Assembly: GCF_000215955.2 (NCBI RefSeq)
Contig: NZ_AFNV02000004.1
Coordinates: forward strand, 101,346-165,345
Origin: Salinisphaera shabanensis E1L3A
GTDB lineage: Bacteria; Pseudomonadota; Gammaproteobacteria; Nevskiales; Salinisphaeraceae
DNA length: 64,000 bases
Direction of reading: 5' to 3'
Under the pieces are notes generated by a model that did no database searches, was not told the DNA's origin, and worked only from the letters and a program-made list of their open reading frames with translations. A program made the position numbers and the translations under genes. This document shows, one piece after another, positions 53,888-64,000 of this stretch; within the stretch, counting starts at the first letter, position 1; every line of letters begins with the position of its first letter.

Positions 53888-55597
53888 ATGCTCAACGGCT
53901 TTAAAATCGGGCCCCGTCTTGGAATCGCGTTCGGGCTACTGACGCTCCTTCTTATTATCGACACCGCAGTGGCCACCTATGGCCTGAACCACGTGGCCAC
54001 GACGGCGAAACGAACCATTAACGTCGATACGCAAGTCGCCCTTAATTCGGCCACAGTTCAGAATCTCGCGCTGCAAGCACGGCGTTACGAGAAAGATATT
54101 TTCATCAATATCTCCAACGAACAGAAGTATGCCGGCTACAAGCAGGCATGGGACGATAATCACCAGGCTCTGCTCGCCGCGCTCGAGCGCGGCGACCAGA
54201 TCGCGATAAGCGACAAGCAGCACACCCTCTACAAGGATGCAAGGACAGCGCTCGCCGGTTATCGCGAGGGCTTCAATCGTGTCTACGACCGGATCCGCGC
54301 GGGCGAGCTCACGTCGACCGCCGCGGCCAATACGGCGTTTGGCGAATACAAATCCTCCATATACGAGTTGGAATCGATGGCACAGGCCATTGACGAAGCC
54401 GCCCAGGCGCAGACGGCGCGCTCCATTACAACGCTCGAAGTCCAGCAACGCGAGGCGCTGGTGGCCCTGCTGATTTTCGCTGCAATCTGTATCGCCCTGG
54501 CCATCGTATTCGCCTGGGTGATCACACGCAGTATCACGCGCCCCGTGCGCTACGCGGTCGGCGTGGTCGAAGACGTCGCCAATGGCAATCTGCGTCGCGA
54601 AATCAAGGTCAGCGGAAAAGATGAAATCGGGCAACTGCTTGCTGCCATGAGCGCCCAGCGCGAGCGCCTTGCCGCCCTGGTGTCGTCACTACGCCAGCTC
54701 AGCGAAAACGTACACACCGGTGCACGTGAGATCGCCTCCGGCAATGATGAATTGAGCACGCGTACGCAGGAACAGGCGGCGAACCTGGAAGAGACCGCGG
54801 CGTCGATGGAGCAGATGACGGCAACGGTCAAACAGAATGCCGACAACGCCACCGAAGCCGATCAGCTCTCGCGCAAGGTGCGCACCCGTGCCAGCGAAGG
54901 CAATGACGTCGTCAAGAACGCGGTCGACGCGATGGACGAAATCAACGCCTCGAGCCGGCGTATCAGCGAAATCGTGGGCCTGATTGACGATATCGCCTTT
55001 CAGACCAACCTGCTCGCGCTCAATGCTTCAGTGGAGGCCGCACGCGCCGGCGAACAGGGGCGCGGCTTTGCCGTCGTCGCTTCGGAAGTGCGTAATCTGG
55101 CCAGCCGCAGCGCGGCCGCGGCCAAGGACATCAAGACGCTGGTCGAGGACAGTGCCAACAAGGTGGCCGACGGCTCGAAACAGGTCGCACTGTCGGGCAC
55201 GGTACTCAGCGAAATCGTCGAGTCGATCAACAAGGTCGGCGACATCATTTCCGAAATCGCAGCCGCCGGCAACGAACAGGCCCACGGCATCGATCAGGTC
55301 AATATCGCGGTATCGCAAATGGATACCATGACCCAGCAGAATGCGTCTCTCGTCGAGGAGTCGGCAGCAGCAAGTCTCTCTCTGGAAGAACAGGCCGCCG
55401 TGCTCCAGCGTCAGATTGCGTTCTTCAAGCTGCCGGGTCAGGCGCCAACGCCTGCCGCCGCACCGGCTGCCCAAACATGCTGCGACCGCTACGCGTATCG
55501 AAACAAAGCCTCAGCCCGCGCCGGTAAAAACACAGCCTGCGCTGGACGAAGACGCCGATTGGGCCACCTTTTAAGCGTGACGCGGCGGCGCTGCTGA
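53888..55597 (+). CDS. Methyl-accepting chemotaxis protein, C-terminal frame probably wrong
   Basis: As read, 569 residues. A helix at about 10-30, a four-helix-bundle periplasmic domain to about 190, a second helix ([21 protein letters not shown]), HAMP (to about 270) and the signalling domain with the tip [42 protein letters not shown]. After PAAQ (about 55473) the frame read ends in [11 protein letters not shown] to RRRC, which has no family character. One base less in the AAA run gives [32 protein letters not shown], ending at 55574, with a DWATF pentapeptide typical for CheR/CheB binding. The repaired protein is 561 residues. Confidence 0.9.
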   Translation: MLNGFKIGPRLGIAFGLLTLLLIIDTAVATYGLNHVATTAKRTINVDTQVALNSATVQNLALQARRYEKDIFINISNEQKYAGYKQAWDDNHQALLAALERGDQIAISDKQHTLYKDARTALAGYREGFNRVYDRIRAGELTSTAAANTAFGEYKSSIYELESMAQAIDEAAQAQTARSITTLEVQQREALVALLIFAAICIALAIVFAWVITRSITRPVRYAVGVVEDVANGNLRREIKVSGKDEIGQLLAAMSAQRERLAALVSSLRQLSENVHTGAREIASGNDELSTRTQEQAANLEETAASMEQMTATVKQNADNATEADQLSRKVRTRASEGNDVVKNAVDAMDEINASSRRISEIVGLIDDIAFQTNLLALNASVEAARAGEQGRGFAVVASEVRNLASRSAAAAKDIKTLVEDSANKVADGSKQVALSGTVLSEIVESINKVGDIISEIAAAGNEQAHGIDQVNIAVSQMDTMTQQNASLVEESAAASLSLEEQAAVLQRQIAFFKLPGQAPTPAAAPAAQTCCDRYAYRNKASARAGKNTACAGRRRRLGHLLSVTRRRC

Positions 55598-55602
55598 TCC
55601 GC

Positions 55603-56567
<965 letters not shown>

Positions 56568-57023
56568 CTAACGCGTGCCGGTCGAGCCGAACCCGCCGAC
56601 ACCGCGCGTGCTCTCGTCGAATTCTTCGACCACCTGCAACTCCGGTGCAATGACCGGCACGAGCACGAACTGTGCGATGCGCTCACCCACGTCGATCGTG
56701 AATTCGGCATGACCTCGGTTCCAGCAGGACACCATGAGCGGCCCCTGGTAGTCGGAATCGATAAGCCCGACCAGATTGCCCAGCACGATGCCGTGCTTAT
56801 GACCCAGCCCCGAGCGCGGCAGAATCATGCCGGCCAGATTGGGATCAGCGATATAAATCGACAGGCCGGTCGGCAAGAGTTCGCAATCGCCCGGGGCGAG
56901 CGTGAGCGGCTGCTCGATCATGGCACGCAGATCGATACCCGCCGAGCCGGCAGTCGCCCGCCCGGGCATATCGAAATCACGGCCCAGACGGGCGTCGAGC
57001 ACCTTGACTTGCAGGGTGGACAT
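56568..57023 (-). CDS. dut: dUTP diphosphatase (dUTPase)
   Basis: 151 residues from the ATG at 57023, which overlaps the coaBC stop by one base. Trimeric dUTPase motifs: [49 protein letters not shown] and the flexible C-terminal [12 protein letters not shown]. It hydrolyses dUTP to dUMP. The coaBC-dut-argB order is common in gammaproteobacteria. Confidence 0.97.
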   Translation of the reverse strand: MSTLQVKVLDARLGRDFDMPGRATAGSAGIDLRAMIEQPLTLAPGDCELLPTGLSIYIADPNLAGMILPRSGLGHKHGIVLGNLVGLIDSDYQGPLMVSCWNRGHAEFTIDVGERIAQFVLVPVIAPELQVVEEFDESTRGVGGFGSTGTR

Positions 57024-58276
57024 CAAAGCATTCCTTCCGGTGAATCAGGTAACAGACCGACCTCTGCCGCCATGCGCTCGGCAATGAGCGCGACCAGCTG
57101 ATCGGCCAATTCATGCTTGCTCGCTTTCGCGAGTTCGCGTTCGCCGCCGTCCCAGACCACGAACAGCGCATTGTCGTCACGGCCAAAGGCGTGTTCCGGG
57201 CCGACAACGTTGCCAGCCACCATCGACAGTTTCTTGCGCTCGCGCTTGGAGCGGGCGCTTGCTTGCATATCGGTGGTTTCGGCCGCAAAGCCGAGCGTGA
57301 ACAGATAAGGATGGGCAGCCGCCACATCAGCGATGATGTCGCGTGTACGAGTCAGCGCCAGACTCGTATCGCCGTCCGATTTCTTGATCTTGTCAGCCGC
57401 GGTGGTCGCCGGCCGATAGTCGGCAACCGCGGCAGCGCCGATGAAGATATCCGCGCTGTCGATAACGGCCATCACGGCGGCGTGCATATCGGCAGCCGAC
57501 TGCACATCCACGCGTTCCACACCCGCCGGCACATCGAGCGCGGTGGGCCCGGAGACCAGCGTGACGCTCGCGCCGGCATCGACACAAGCGCCAGCCAGGG
57601 CATAGCCCATACGGCCCGAGGAGTGGTTGGTGATGAATCGCACCGGATCGAGTGCTTCACGCGTCGGCCCGGCCGTAATCACGACGTGTCGACCCGCGAG
57701 CACACCGTCGCCGCCGGCCGCTTCGAAATAATCGACGATCGCATCGCGGATGACCTCGGGCTCGACCATGCGACCCGCGCCGGTTTCGCGTTCGGCAAGC
57801 TCGCCCTCGGCCGGACCGACGAAGTGCACGCCCCGCGCAGCCAGCGTCTCGACGTTCGCACAGGTGGCCGGGTGCGCCCACATCACGTAATTCATCGCAG
57901 GCGCGACCAATACGTCGGCGTGGCTCGCCAGACACACGGTAGACAACAGGTCGTCGGCGCGTCCGGCACCCAGGCGCGCAAGCGTATCGGCCGAGGCCGG
58001 CGCGATGACGATCAGATCGGCCCAGCGCGCCAGCTCGATATGGCCCATGTTCAGCTCTGCGGCCTCGTCCCATAGGCTTTCGCGCACCGCCCTTCCGGAC
58101 AGCGCGGCCAGCGTCATCGGCGTGATGAATCGCTTTGCCGATTCGGTCATCACCACCTGAACCTCGGCACCGGCTTCGACCAGACGACGTATCAGCACGG
58201 CCGACTTATAGGCCGCGATACTGCCGGTTACGCCGAGCAGAATTTTGCGATGGGCAAGCATAGACATAACAAACAT
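57023..58276 (-). CDS. coaBC: Bifunctional phosphopantothenoylcysteine decarboxylase/synthetase
   Basis: 417 residues from the ATG at 58276 with GCAGG just upstream; ATGs at 58267 and 58261 are alternatives. CoaC part: [22 protein letters not shown], catalytic [12 protein letters not shown]. CoaB part: [46 protein letters not shown]. It makes 4'-phosphopantetheine for coenzyme A, which also feeds the mevalonate and hydroxyketone pathways. Divergent from radC across 88 bases. Confidence 0.96.
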   Translation of the reverse strand: MFVMSMLAHRKILLGVTGSIAAYKSAVLIRRLVEAGAEVQVVMTESAKRFITPMTLAALSGRAVRESLWDEAAELNMGHIELARWADLIVIAPASADTLARLGAGRADDLLSTVCLASHADVLVAPAMNYVMWAHPATCANVETLAARGVHFVGPAEGELAERETGAGRMVEPEVIRDAIVDYFEAAGGDGVLAGRHVVITAGPTREALDPVRFITNHSSGRMGYALAGACVDAGASVTLVSGPTALDVPAGVERVDVQSAADMHAAVMAVIDSADIFIGAAAVADYRPATTAADKIKKSDGDTSLALTRTRDIIADVAAAHPYLFTLGFAAETTDMQASARSKRERKKLSMVAGNVVGPEHAFGRDDNALFVVWDGGERELAKASKHELADQLVALIAERMAAEVGLLPDSPEGML

Positions 58277-58364
58277 TGTACCTGCCTGACTGGACGGCGC
58301 CCGGCCGGCGCCTACAGGATGAATCAACCACCACGACCGACAACAATAATAGGGAGGGCGCGGT

Positions 58365-59039
58365 ATGGGTATTTCCGATTGGCCTGCCGCCGAGCGGCCA
58401 CGAGAGAAACTGCTGGAGCGCGGCGCGGGCGCGCTCTCGGACGCGGAGCTGCTGGCGATCTTTCTACGCGTGGGCGTGCGCGGGTCCAGCGCGGTCGATC
58501 TCGCCCGGCAGCTGCTTGCCGAATACGGCAGCCTGGGCGCGCTGCTTGCCGCCGACCAGCAGACATTCTGCGCCACGCACGGCCTTGGCGTGGCCAAATT
58601 CGCGCAACTACAGGCGGTCATGGAGATGGCACGTCGACACGCCACCGAAACGCTGGCCGAAGTCGATGTACTCAGCGCGCCGGAAGCCACCCGCCGCTAT
58701 CTCACGCTCAAGCTGGCCCACGTACCGCACGAAGTGTTTGCCTGCGTGTTCCTGAACACGCGCAACCATGTCATCGCCTTCGAGGAGCTTTTTCGCGGCA
58801 CGATCGACGGCGCAGCCGTCTATCCGCGCGAAGTGGTCAAGGCGGCGCTGCGTCACAACGCGGCCGCTGTGATTCTGGCCCACAACCACCCGTCAGGCGT
58901 CGCCGAGCCCAGCGCGGCGGATCGGGATATTACTCATCGGTTGGCAGACGCACTCTCTCTCGTGGACGTTCGGGTGCTCGATCACCTGGTTATTGCTGCG
59001 CGCCAAACCGTGTCATTCGCCGAACGGGGTTTGCTATAG
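58365..59039 (+). CDS. radC: RadC-family JAB-domain protein
   Basis: 224 residues with GGGAGGG before the ATG. N-terminal helix-hairpin-helix ([25 protein letters not shown]) and a C-terminal JAB metalloprotease-like domain with [21 protein letters not shown] and DHLVIA. The role is unclear; a direct repair function for RadC has been questioned. Its neighbourhood with rpmB-rpmG-mutM is conserved, but here two outer-membrane genes lie between. Confidence 0.95.
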   Translation: MGISDWPAAERPREKLLERGAGALSDAELLAIFLRVGVRGSSAVDLARQLLAEYGSLGALLAADQQTFCATHGLGVAKFAQLQAVMEMARRHATETLAEVDVLSAPEATRRYLTLKLAHVPHEVFACVFLNTRNHVIAFEELFRGTIDGAAVYPREVVKAALRHNAAAVILAHNHPSGVAEPSAADRDITHRLADALSLVDVRVLDHLVIAARQTVSFAERGLL

Positions 59040-59173
59040 CGTTGGCGCGCAAGGGTTTCAAGAAGCGTTAAGCTGCGTTAATGTTTCGTTAATTTAAAAT
59101 TAAGATGATGTGCGCAGACAGACTTCTGTCCGCAGCCGGAACCCTTCCCGGCACCACTGTTTTGGAGTACATC

Positions 59174-59833
59174 ATGAAAAAAACCGCGATTCTGCTCGGC
59201 GCCGCCTGTGTGCCGTTCGCTGCGATGGCCGCCCCGACCGCCCCCGAGGGTCCGAGCTATACCTATGTCCAGGGCGACTACATCCCCAGTGGCAAGGTCG
59301 ACGGCACGAGCGCCGACTACGACGGTTTCGGTCTGGAAGGCTCGGCCGCCATCGTGCCCCATGTCTATGTCAACGGCCGCTATGACCGGCTCGACGTCGA
59401 CAACTCGCGCACGGATGTTGATCGCGGCAGCATCGGCGTGGGCCTGAACGACTTTTACGATTATGGCGGAGCCGAAGGCACCGGCCTTGGCTACTACGGC
59501 CAGGTTTCCTACGAACGGCTGCAGTTCGATGATGTCGTTGGCAGCGCCGACACCAGTGCGACGGGTTATGGCATCGATGCCGGCCTGCGCTGGATGGTCG
59601 ATCCCATGGTCGAAATCAACCCGAACATCGGCTACGTCGACTACGGCCGCAACTCCGGCGACGGCGTGGATCTGGGCAAGGCCGACGGCATGCGCTACAG
59701 CCTGCGCACGGTCGGTTACCTGACCGACAACGTGGCGCTGTCGGCGGAATACGCCAAGACCGATTACGACATCGGCCCGGCCGATCTCGATTTCGGCAAC
59801 GAAGTCCGCGTTGGCGCGCGTTACAGCTTCTAG
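59174..59833 (+). CDS. Outer-membrane beta-barrel protein, first of two paralogues
   Basis: 219 residues from the ATG at 59174 (GGAG seven bases upstream). Signal peptide MKKTAILLGAACVPFAAMAA. The mature part is alternating hydrophobic strands rich in Tyr, Gly and Asp (SYTYVQGDYIPSG, YDGFGLEGSAAI, YYGQVSYERLQF, RYSLRTVGYL) ending in Phe (VRVGARYSF), the usual outer-membrane insertion signal. Ail/OmpX-like size. The function is unknown. Confidence 0.85.
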   Translation: MKKTAILLGAACVPFAAMAAPTAPEGPSYTYVQGDYIPSGKVDGTSADYDGFGLEGSAAIVPHVYVNGRYDRLDVDNSRTDVDRGSIGVGLNDFYDYGGAEGTGLGYYGQVSYERLQFDDVVGSADTSATGYGIDAGLRWMVDPMVEINPNIGYVDYGRNSGDGVDLGKADGMRYSLRTVGYLTDNVALSAEYAKTDYDIGPADLDFGNEVRVGARYSF

Positions 59834-59886
59834 CGCCACCGCGTTGAGGTTCAAGCGGTCGCGCGGGTGCGCGGCCGCGGTCCCGG

Positions 59887-59910
59887 CACCCCGCTACGGC
59901 GGGGTGTTTT
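59887..59910 (+). terminator. Rho-independent terminator after the first barrel gene
   Basis: CACCCCGC / GCGGGGTG with loop TACG, followed by TTTTATATATTT. Confidence 0.85.
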
Positions 59911-60035
59911 ATATATTTCAGGGCTACACCGCAGAACTTTTGACATGTGTCTATCGCATCGTCACCATCGCATAAATTCTTTTCGTTCAAAATCTTGAAC
60001 GGTCACCAATATTACTGACAACTGGAATGGTCTTC

Positions 60036-60695
60036 ATGAAAAACACCGTCATCGCCCTCGGCTTGGCTGTCGTTCCGCTGGTCGGTTTCGCCGCGCCCAA
60101 CGATACGCCCGGCGCACCGAGCTACAGTTATTTCCAAGGTGATTGGGTCGTCGACGGCAATGCCCACGGCACCGGCCAGGATTATGACGGTTACGCGCTC
60201 GAAGGCTCGGTCGCGATCACGCCAAACGTATTCGTCAATGGTCGTTACGACTGGCTCGACGTCGACAGCAGCGCGTTCGACGCCAACCGCACCAGCATCG
60301 GCGTCGGCGCGAACGACTTCTACGATTTCGGCCGCGGCGACGGCACCGGCATCGGCTATTATGGCCAGGTATCTTTTGAACGCCTGAACCTCGAGAACGT
60401 ACCCGGTACCGGCGGGCGCGACGCCGACTCCAACGGCTACGGCGCCGATGTCGGCCTGCGCTGGATGGTAGACCGGCAGATCGAGATCAATCCGCACGTC
60501 GGCTGGGTCGACTACGGCGATCTCGGCTCGGGCCTCGGCGATGCCGACGGCGTACGCTATGGCGTGCGCGCACTGGGCTATCTGAACGAGGCCGTGGCCT
60601 TGACCGCCGACTTCCAGGCCAGCGATATCGAAACCTCGCGCCGGGATATCGGTTTCGATAACGAAATCCGTGTGGGCGCACGCGTAAACTTCTAA
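60036..60695 (+). CDS. Outer-membrane beta-barrel protein, second paralogue
   Basis: 219 residues from the ATG at 60036; an ATG nine bases earlier has its GGA too close. Signal peptide MKNTVIALGLAVVPLVGFAA. Nearly the same strand plan and length as the preceding gene (SYSYFQGDW, YDGYALEGSVAITPNVFVNGRYDWLDVD, YYGQVSFERLNLENV, ending IRVGARVNF), so the pair arose by tandem duplication. A terminator between them implies separate control. Confidence 0.85.
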   Translation: MKNTVIALGLAVVPLVGFAAPNDTPGAPSYSYFQGDWVVDGNAHGTGQDYDGYALEGSVAITPNVFVNGRYDWLDVDSSAFDANRTSIGVGANDFYDFGRGDGTGIGYYGQVSFERLNLENVPGTGGRDADSNGYGADVGLRWMVDRQIEINPHVGWVDYGDLGSGLGDADGVRYGVRALGYLNEAVALTADFQASDIETSRRDIGFDNEIRVGARVNF

Positions 60696-60762
60696 GACAG
60701 CAGCCGAGCTGGCGGGCGGTCGCGTTTCGTACCGTCTGCCCGCAAATTCTGGCGCACAACGG

Positions 60763-60791
60763 TTGTGTCGCGCGGTTTTTGATGGTTAAAT
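60763..60791 (+). promoter_or_regulatory. Candidate promoter of rpmB-rpmG
   Basis: TTGTGT (60763-60768), 17-base spacer, TTAAAT (60786-60791), 44 bases before the rpmB start codon. By eye only. Confidence 0.5.
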
Positions 60792-60834
60792 GCGCGGCTC
60801 GCTGACGCATGAGCGCGCGACCCAGGAGTTAGTC

Positions 60835-61068
60835 ATGTCCCAGATCTGTCAGGTCACCGGCAAAAAGCCGGTCACCGGTTACAACGTCTCGCACGCCCAC
60901 AACAAGACGAAACGTCGCTTTGTGCCCAACCTGCACTGGCATCGTTTCTGGGTGGAATCTGAAAAGCGCTATGTGCGCCTGCGCGTGTCTGCGAAGGGCA
61001 TGCGCATCATTGACCGCCAGGGTATCGACACTGTGCTTGCCAAGATCCGCAAGCAGGAGAAAGCATAA
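60835..61068 (+). CDS. rpmB: 50S ribosomal protein L28
   Basis: 77 residues from the ATG at 60835 with AGGAG seven bases upstream. [29 protein letters not shown] is the L28 start; [19 protein letters not shown] follows. Its stop overlaps the rpmG start (TAATG). Confidence 0.98.
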   Translation: MSQICQVTGKKPVTGYNVSHAHNKTKRRFVPNLHWHRFWVESEKRYVRLRVSAKGMRIIDRQGIDTVLAKIRKQEKA

Positions 61069-61223
61069 TGCGCGAAAAAGTACGCATGGTCTCGACTGCG
61101 GATACCGGGTTCTTCTACACCACGTACAAGAACAAGCGGAACACGCCCGACAAGCTCGAGATGAAGAAATACGATCCCAAGGCGCGCAAGCACGTCGTCT
61201 TCAAGGAAGCCAAGATCAAGTGA
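61068..61223 (+). CDS. rpmG: 50S ribosomal protein L33
   Basis: 51 residues read directly from the sequence: starts [21 protein letters not shown] and ends VVFKEAKIK. Contains the L33 pattern [23 protein letters not shown]. The zinc-binding cysteines of some L33 forms are absent (Cys-minus type). Translationally coupled to rpmB. Confidence 0.97.
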   Translation: MREKVRMVSTADTGFFYTTYKNKRNTPDKLEMKKYDPKARKHVVFKEAKIK

Positions 61224-61531
61224 TCTTGGTTTGACCGGCTATGCCGGTCTGGATCGAAAAAGCCGGCCTTGAGCCGGTTTTTTTGTTTCAACACTTGCGT
61301 TCCGGCAGAGTCTTTTTGCACTCGCGAGTCAGCCGAACCTTTGGCTTAGCACAACCGTGCGAGACCCCAAGCCAAAGTTCACACAAGCTGTTGATTCAAG
61401 AACCCACCCCTCGGAGTCACGAGCTTCAGCGGGCACGGGCTCGGGCAATATACACATTTCAATTACCCGCCGCGTTGCTCGAAATCGTGCCGAAATCCGG
61501 TCTCGTTCAACGATCATGGCAGAATGGCGCG
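61224..61531 (+). other. Gap between rpmG and mutM
   Basis: 308 bases. Two tandem hairpins lie in the first 60 bases (GACCGGC / GCCGGTC at 61233-61249, and the terminator at 61261-61284). The rest shows no gene or clear promoter. Confidence 0.5.
61261..61284 (+). terminator. Rho-independent terminator after rpmG
   Basis: CCGGC / GCCGG short stem with loop CTTGA, extended by A:T pairs, followed by seven T. Confidence 0.85.
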
Positions 61532-62347
61532 ATGCCCGAATTGCCCGAAGTCGAAACCACGCGCGCGGGGATCGAACCGCATGTGCGCGGCCAGCGCGTG
61601 CGTACGGTCATCGTGCGCCAGCCCCAGCTACGCTGGCCGGTATCCGAAGCCCTGGCAGAAAAATTGCCGGGCCAAACCATCCGCACCGTGCACCGGCGGG
61701 CCAAGTATCTGCTGTTCGAAGCCGAGACCGGCCATATGTGCCTGCATCTGGGCATGTCCGGGCGGCTGCGTATCGTGCCAGCCGATACCCCGCTGGCCAC
61801 CCACGACCATGTGGATATCGTGCTCGATAATGGCTGGACCGTGCGCTTCAACGATGCCCGGCGTTTCGGTTCGATCTTCTGGCTCGACGACGCACCGGAG
61901 CATTTTTCGCTGCTTGCACATCTTGGGCCGGAACCGCTCGGCGACACATTCGACGGCGCCTGGCTTTATACGCGTTCGCGCGGGCGCCGCGCGCCGGTGA
62001 AGACGTTCATCATGGATAGCGCGACCGTGGTCGGCGTAGGCAATATCTACGCCTGCGAGGCATTGCATGCAGCGCGTATACATCCGCGCCGGGCCGCCGG
62101 GCGTATCGGGCGCAAACGCTACGATGCGCTCGCTGCAGCCATCCGGCAGGTACTGGCCGATGCCATTGTGGCCGGCGGCACGACATTGCGCGACTATATT
62201 GGCGTCGATGGCGACACCGGGTATTTCCAGTTGCGTCTGGCCGCTTACGGCAAAACCGGCCAACCCTGCCCGCGGGGCTGCGGACCGATCCGTCGCGAAG
62301 TGATCGGTCAACGCAGTACCTTCTTCTGCCCGGTCTGCCAGAAATGA
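61532..62347 (+). CDS. mutM: Formamidopyrimidine-DNA glycosylase (8-oxoG repair)
   Basis: 271 residues from the ATG at 61532, fixed because the mature enzyme must begin PELPEVE (catalytic Pro2, Glu3). Lys in HRRAKYLLFE, the helix-two-turn-helix VVGVGNIYACEALHAARIHP, and a C-terminal zinc finger. In the finger the first pair is CPRGC (C-x3-C) instead of the common C-x2-C, while the last pair is CPVC. No SD is clear. It removes 8-oxoG opposite C and complements MutY in the same window. Confidence 0.96.
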   Translation: MPELPEVETTRAGIEPHVRGQRVRTVIVRQPQLRWPVSEALAEKLPGQTIRTVHRRAKYLLFEAETGHMCLHLGMSGRLRIVPADTPLATHDHVDIVLDNGWTVRFNDARRFGSIFWLDDAPEHFSLLAHLGPEPLGDTFDGAWLYTRSRGRRAPVKTFIMDSATVVGVGNIYACEALHAARIHPRRAAGRIGRKRYDALAAAIRQVLADAIVAGGTTLRDYIGVDGDTGYFQLRLAAYGKTGQPCPRGCGPIRREVIGQRSTFFCPVCQK

Positions 62348-62392
62348 ACGCGCAGTCTTGGCGCGCCGCTTCCAACCGCATAGATTGAGTCC

Positions 62393-63982
62393 ATGCGCTA
62401 TCTCGCTTTAATCGCCTTCGTTGTCGCGACCGTGGGGTTCGGCTATCTCACCCTGGGCATGCCGCGCTATTTCGGGTTGTTCTTTCTGATCAGTGTCGCG
62501 TTTCTGGGCATGGGCCTGCACGACTTTTTCCAGCGCGAGCACGCACTGTTACGCAACTATCCGTTGCTGGCACATTTTCGCTGGATGATCGAAGCGATCC
62601 GCCCCGAGATTCGCCAGTATCTGCTGGAGTCGGATACCGAGGCCGCGCCGTTTTCGCGCGAACATCGCTCGCAGGTGTACCAGCGCGCCAAGAACGTCAA
62701 CGATGCCGACCCGTTCGGCACCGAACATAACGTGTATGCCGAAGGTCACGAATGGCTGGTGCATTCGATCGCCGCGAAAACCCCCAGCGAAACGCCGCCG
62801 CGGGTGCGCATCGGCGGGCCGCAATGCACCCAGCCCTATGAAGCCTCCACGCTTAATATTTCCGCGATGAGCTTCGGCTCGCTGTCGGCGAACGCCATTC
62901 GGGCGCTCAATCTCGGCGCGGCCAGGGGCGGCTTTGCCCACGATACCGGCGAAGGCTCGGTCAGCCGGCATCACAAGGAATTCGGCGGCGACCTGATCTG
63001 GGAAATCGGCAGTGGCTATTTCGGTTGCCGGCGCGCCGATGGCGGCTTCGATCGCGACCAGTACGTACAGGTCGCCAACGACGATCAGGTCAAGATGATC
63101 GAGATCAAGCTCAGCCAGGGGGCCAAGCCCGGCCACGGCGGGGTACTGCCAGGCTCCAAGGTCACGCCCGAAATAGCGGAAGCGCGTGGTATCGAAATCG
63201 GCCAGACCTGTGTATCCCCGCCGTCGCATTCCGCGTTTTCCACGCCCATCGAACTCATGGAATTCATCGCCGACCTGCGTGAGGGCGCGAACGGCAAGCC
63301 AGTGGGCTTCAAGCTATGCGTAGGCCATGGCTGGCAGTTCATGTCGCTGGCCAAGGCCATGCTCAAGACCGGCATCACCCCAGACTTCATCGTGGTCGAC
63401 GGCGCCGAAGGCGGCACCGGGGCTGCGCCGCTGGAGCTGGCCGACCATGTCGGCACGCCGCTGCGCGAGGGTCTGATCTGGGTTCACAACACGCTGGTGG
63501 GCGCAGGCCTTCGCGATCGGGTACGTATTGGTGCCTCGGGCAAGATCACCTCAGGCTTCAAGATGGCCGCGAACATGGCGCTGGGCGCGGACTGGTGCAA
63601 TTCCGCGCGCGGCTTCATGTTCGCCGTGGGCTGTGTGCAGTCCGAATCCTGTCATACCGACCGCTGCCCGACCGGCGTTGCCACACAGAACAAATGGCGC
63701 CAGCGCGCGGTCGTGGTTCCCGACAAGGGCGAACGCGTATACAACTTCCATCGCCGCACGGTCGCGGCCATGCAGGAAGTCGTAGCCACCGTCGGGCTCG
63801 ACCACCCCGGCCAGCTGCGCCCTGAACATCTGTGCCGACGTACCACCGATTCCGAAATCCATACGGCCGACCAGGTCTATCGATTCCTGGGAACCGGCGA
63901 GCTGCTCACCCGCCTGGGCGACGGGCGCTACGAGCAGGCGTGGCTCAAGGCCCAGGCGCATAGCTTTCTGCCCGCGATCTAG
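62393..63982 (+). CDS. FMN-binding glutamate synthase family protein
   Basis: 529 residues. Two N-terminal membrane helices (about 2-24, 28-48) precede the Glu_synthase barrel. Motifs: STLNISAMSFGSLSANAIRALNLGAARGGFAHDTGEGSVS, KLSQGAKPGHGGVLPGSKVTPEIA, FIVVDGAEGGTGAAPLELADHVG, and the cluster-like CVQSESCHTDRCPTGVATQ. The last resembles the 3Fe-4S Cys set of glutamate synthase. Being membrane-anchored and without a glutaminase domain, it is not a classic GltB; the reaction is unknown. Confidence 0.88.
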   Translation: MRYLALIAFVVATVGFGYLTLGMPRYFGLFFLISVAFLGMGLHDFFQREHALLRNYPLLAHFRWMIEAIRPEIRQYLLESDTEAAPFSREHRSQVYQRAKNVNDADPFGTEHNVYAEGHEWLVHSIAAKTPSETPPRVRIGGPQCTQPYEASTLNISAMSFGSLSANAIRALNLGAARGGFAHDTGEGSVSRHHKEFGGDLIWEIGSGYFGCRRADGGFDRDQYVQVANDDQVKMIEIKLSQGAKPGHGGVLPGSKVTPEIAEARGIEIGQTCVSPPSHSAFSTPIELMEFIADLREGANGKPVGFKLCVGHGWQFMSLAKAMLKTGITPDFIVVDGAEGGTGAAPLELADHVGTPLREGLIWVHNTLVGAGLRDRVRIGASGKITSGFKMAANMALGADWCNSARGFMFAVGCVQSESCHTDRCPTGVATQNKWRQRAVVVPDKGERVYNFHRRTVAAMQEVVATVGLDHPGQLRPEHLCRRTTDSEIHTADQVYRFLGTGELLTRLGDGRYEQAWLKAQAHSFLPAI

Positions 63983-64000
63983 GTGTGTAAACCCACCAGG

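Overview
The window is about 64 kb of GC-rich chromosomal DNA from a gammaproteobacterium. Local synteny is typical of that class: mutY-yggX, radC with rpmB-rpmG-mutM, coaBC-dut-argB, and an exonuclease III gene divergent from pyrE. Osmolyte uptake genes (proV-proW-proX, a TeaA-like TRAP binding protein) and a complete mevalonate pathway instead of visible MEP genes suggest a marine or halophilic lineage such as Salinisphaera. That assignment is inference and was not tested. No prophage, insertion sequence, CRISPR array or rRNA was seen.

Layout. 1-9.7 kb: the end of an aldo/keto reductase gene, a lipoprotein lytic transglycosylase, a BaiN/HI0933-like flavoprotein, a TRAP-type uptake operon (TatT-like lipoprotein, large fused permease, solute-binding protein) and a sodium:amino-acid symporter. 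9.7-16.7 kb: a quorum-sensing locus of the Cqs/Lqs (alpha-hydroxyketone) type, made of a CqsA/LqsA-like PLP synthase, an LqsR-like response regulator and a membrane histidine kinase, with a divergent GGDEF-EAL protein beside it. 16.8-24.6 kb: lipocalin, Atm1-type ABC exporter, MFS transporter, glycine betaine ABC transporter, a GNAT acetyltransferase and tRNA-Phe. 24.7-36.8 kb: yggX, mutY, a START-like protein, AsmA, a ThiS-ThiG fusion, trmB, a TRAP transporter whose binding-protein gene faces the permeases, an orphan phosphoribulokinase and a Tas-like reductase.

36.8-45.2 kb holds the mevalonate cluster: HMG-CoA synthase on the minus strand, then mvaD, phosphomevalonate kinase, an HMG-CoA reductase/mevalonate kinase fusion and idi on the plus strand, followed by a MlaC-like gene and ispA. 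Together these convert acetoacetyl-CoA plus acetyl-CoA to farnesyl diphosphate; only acetoacetyl-CoA thiolase is missing from the window. 45.2-64 kb: a small membrane protein, a DUF4139 protein, ampG, exonuclease III, pyrE, a DUF4153 membrane protein, a phosphodiesterase-like lipoprotein, a chemoreceptor, argB-dut-coaBC, radC, two tandem outer-membrane barrel paralogues, rpmB-rpmG-mutM and an FMN-binding glutamate synthase-family protein.

Four single-base length differences break reading frames between 39 and 56 kb (two in mvaD, one in the DUF4153 gene, one at the chemoreceptor tail). All sit in short homopolymers. They look more like sequence errors than gene decay, but must be resolved before mvaD is called functional.

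The most interesting parts are the Lqs-like signalling locus with palindromes upstream of its synthase gene, the horizontally acquired-looking mevalonate cluster with its enzyme fusion, and the ThiS-ThiG fusion that buries the sulfur-carrying glycine end.
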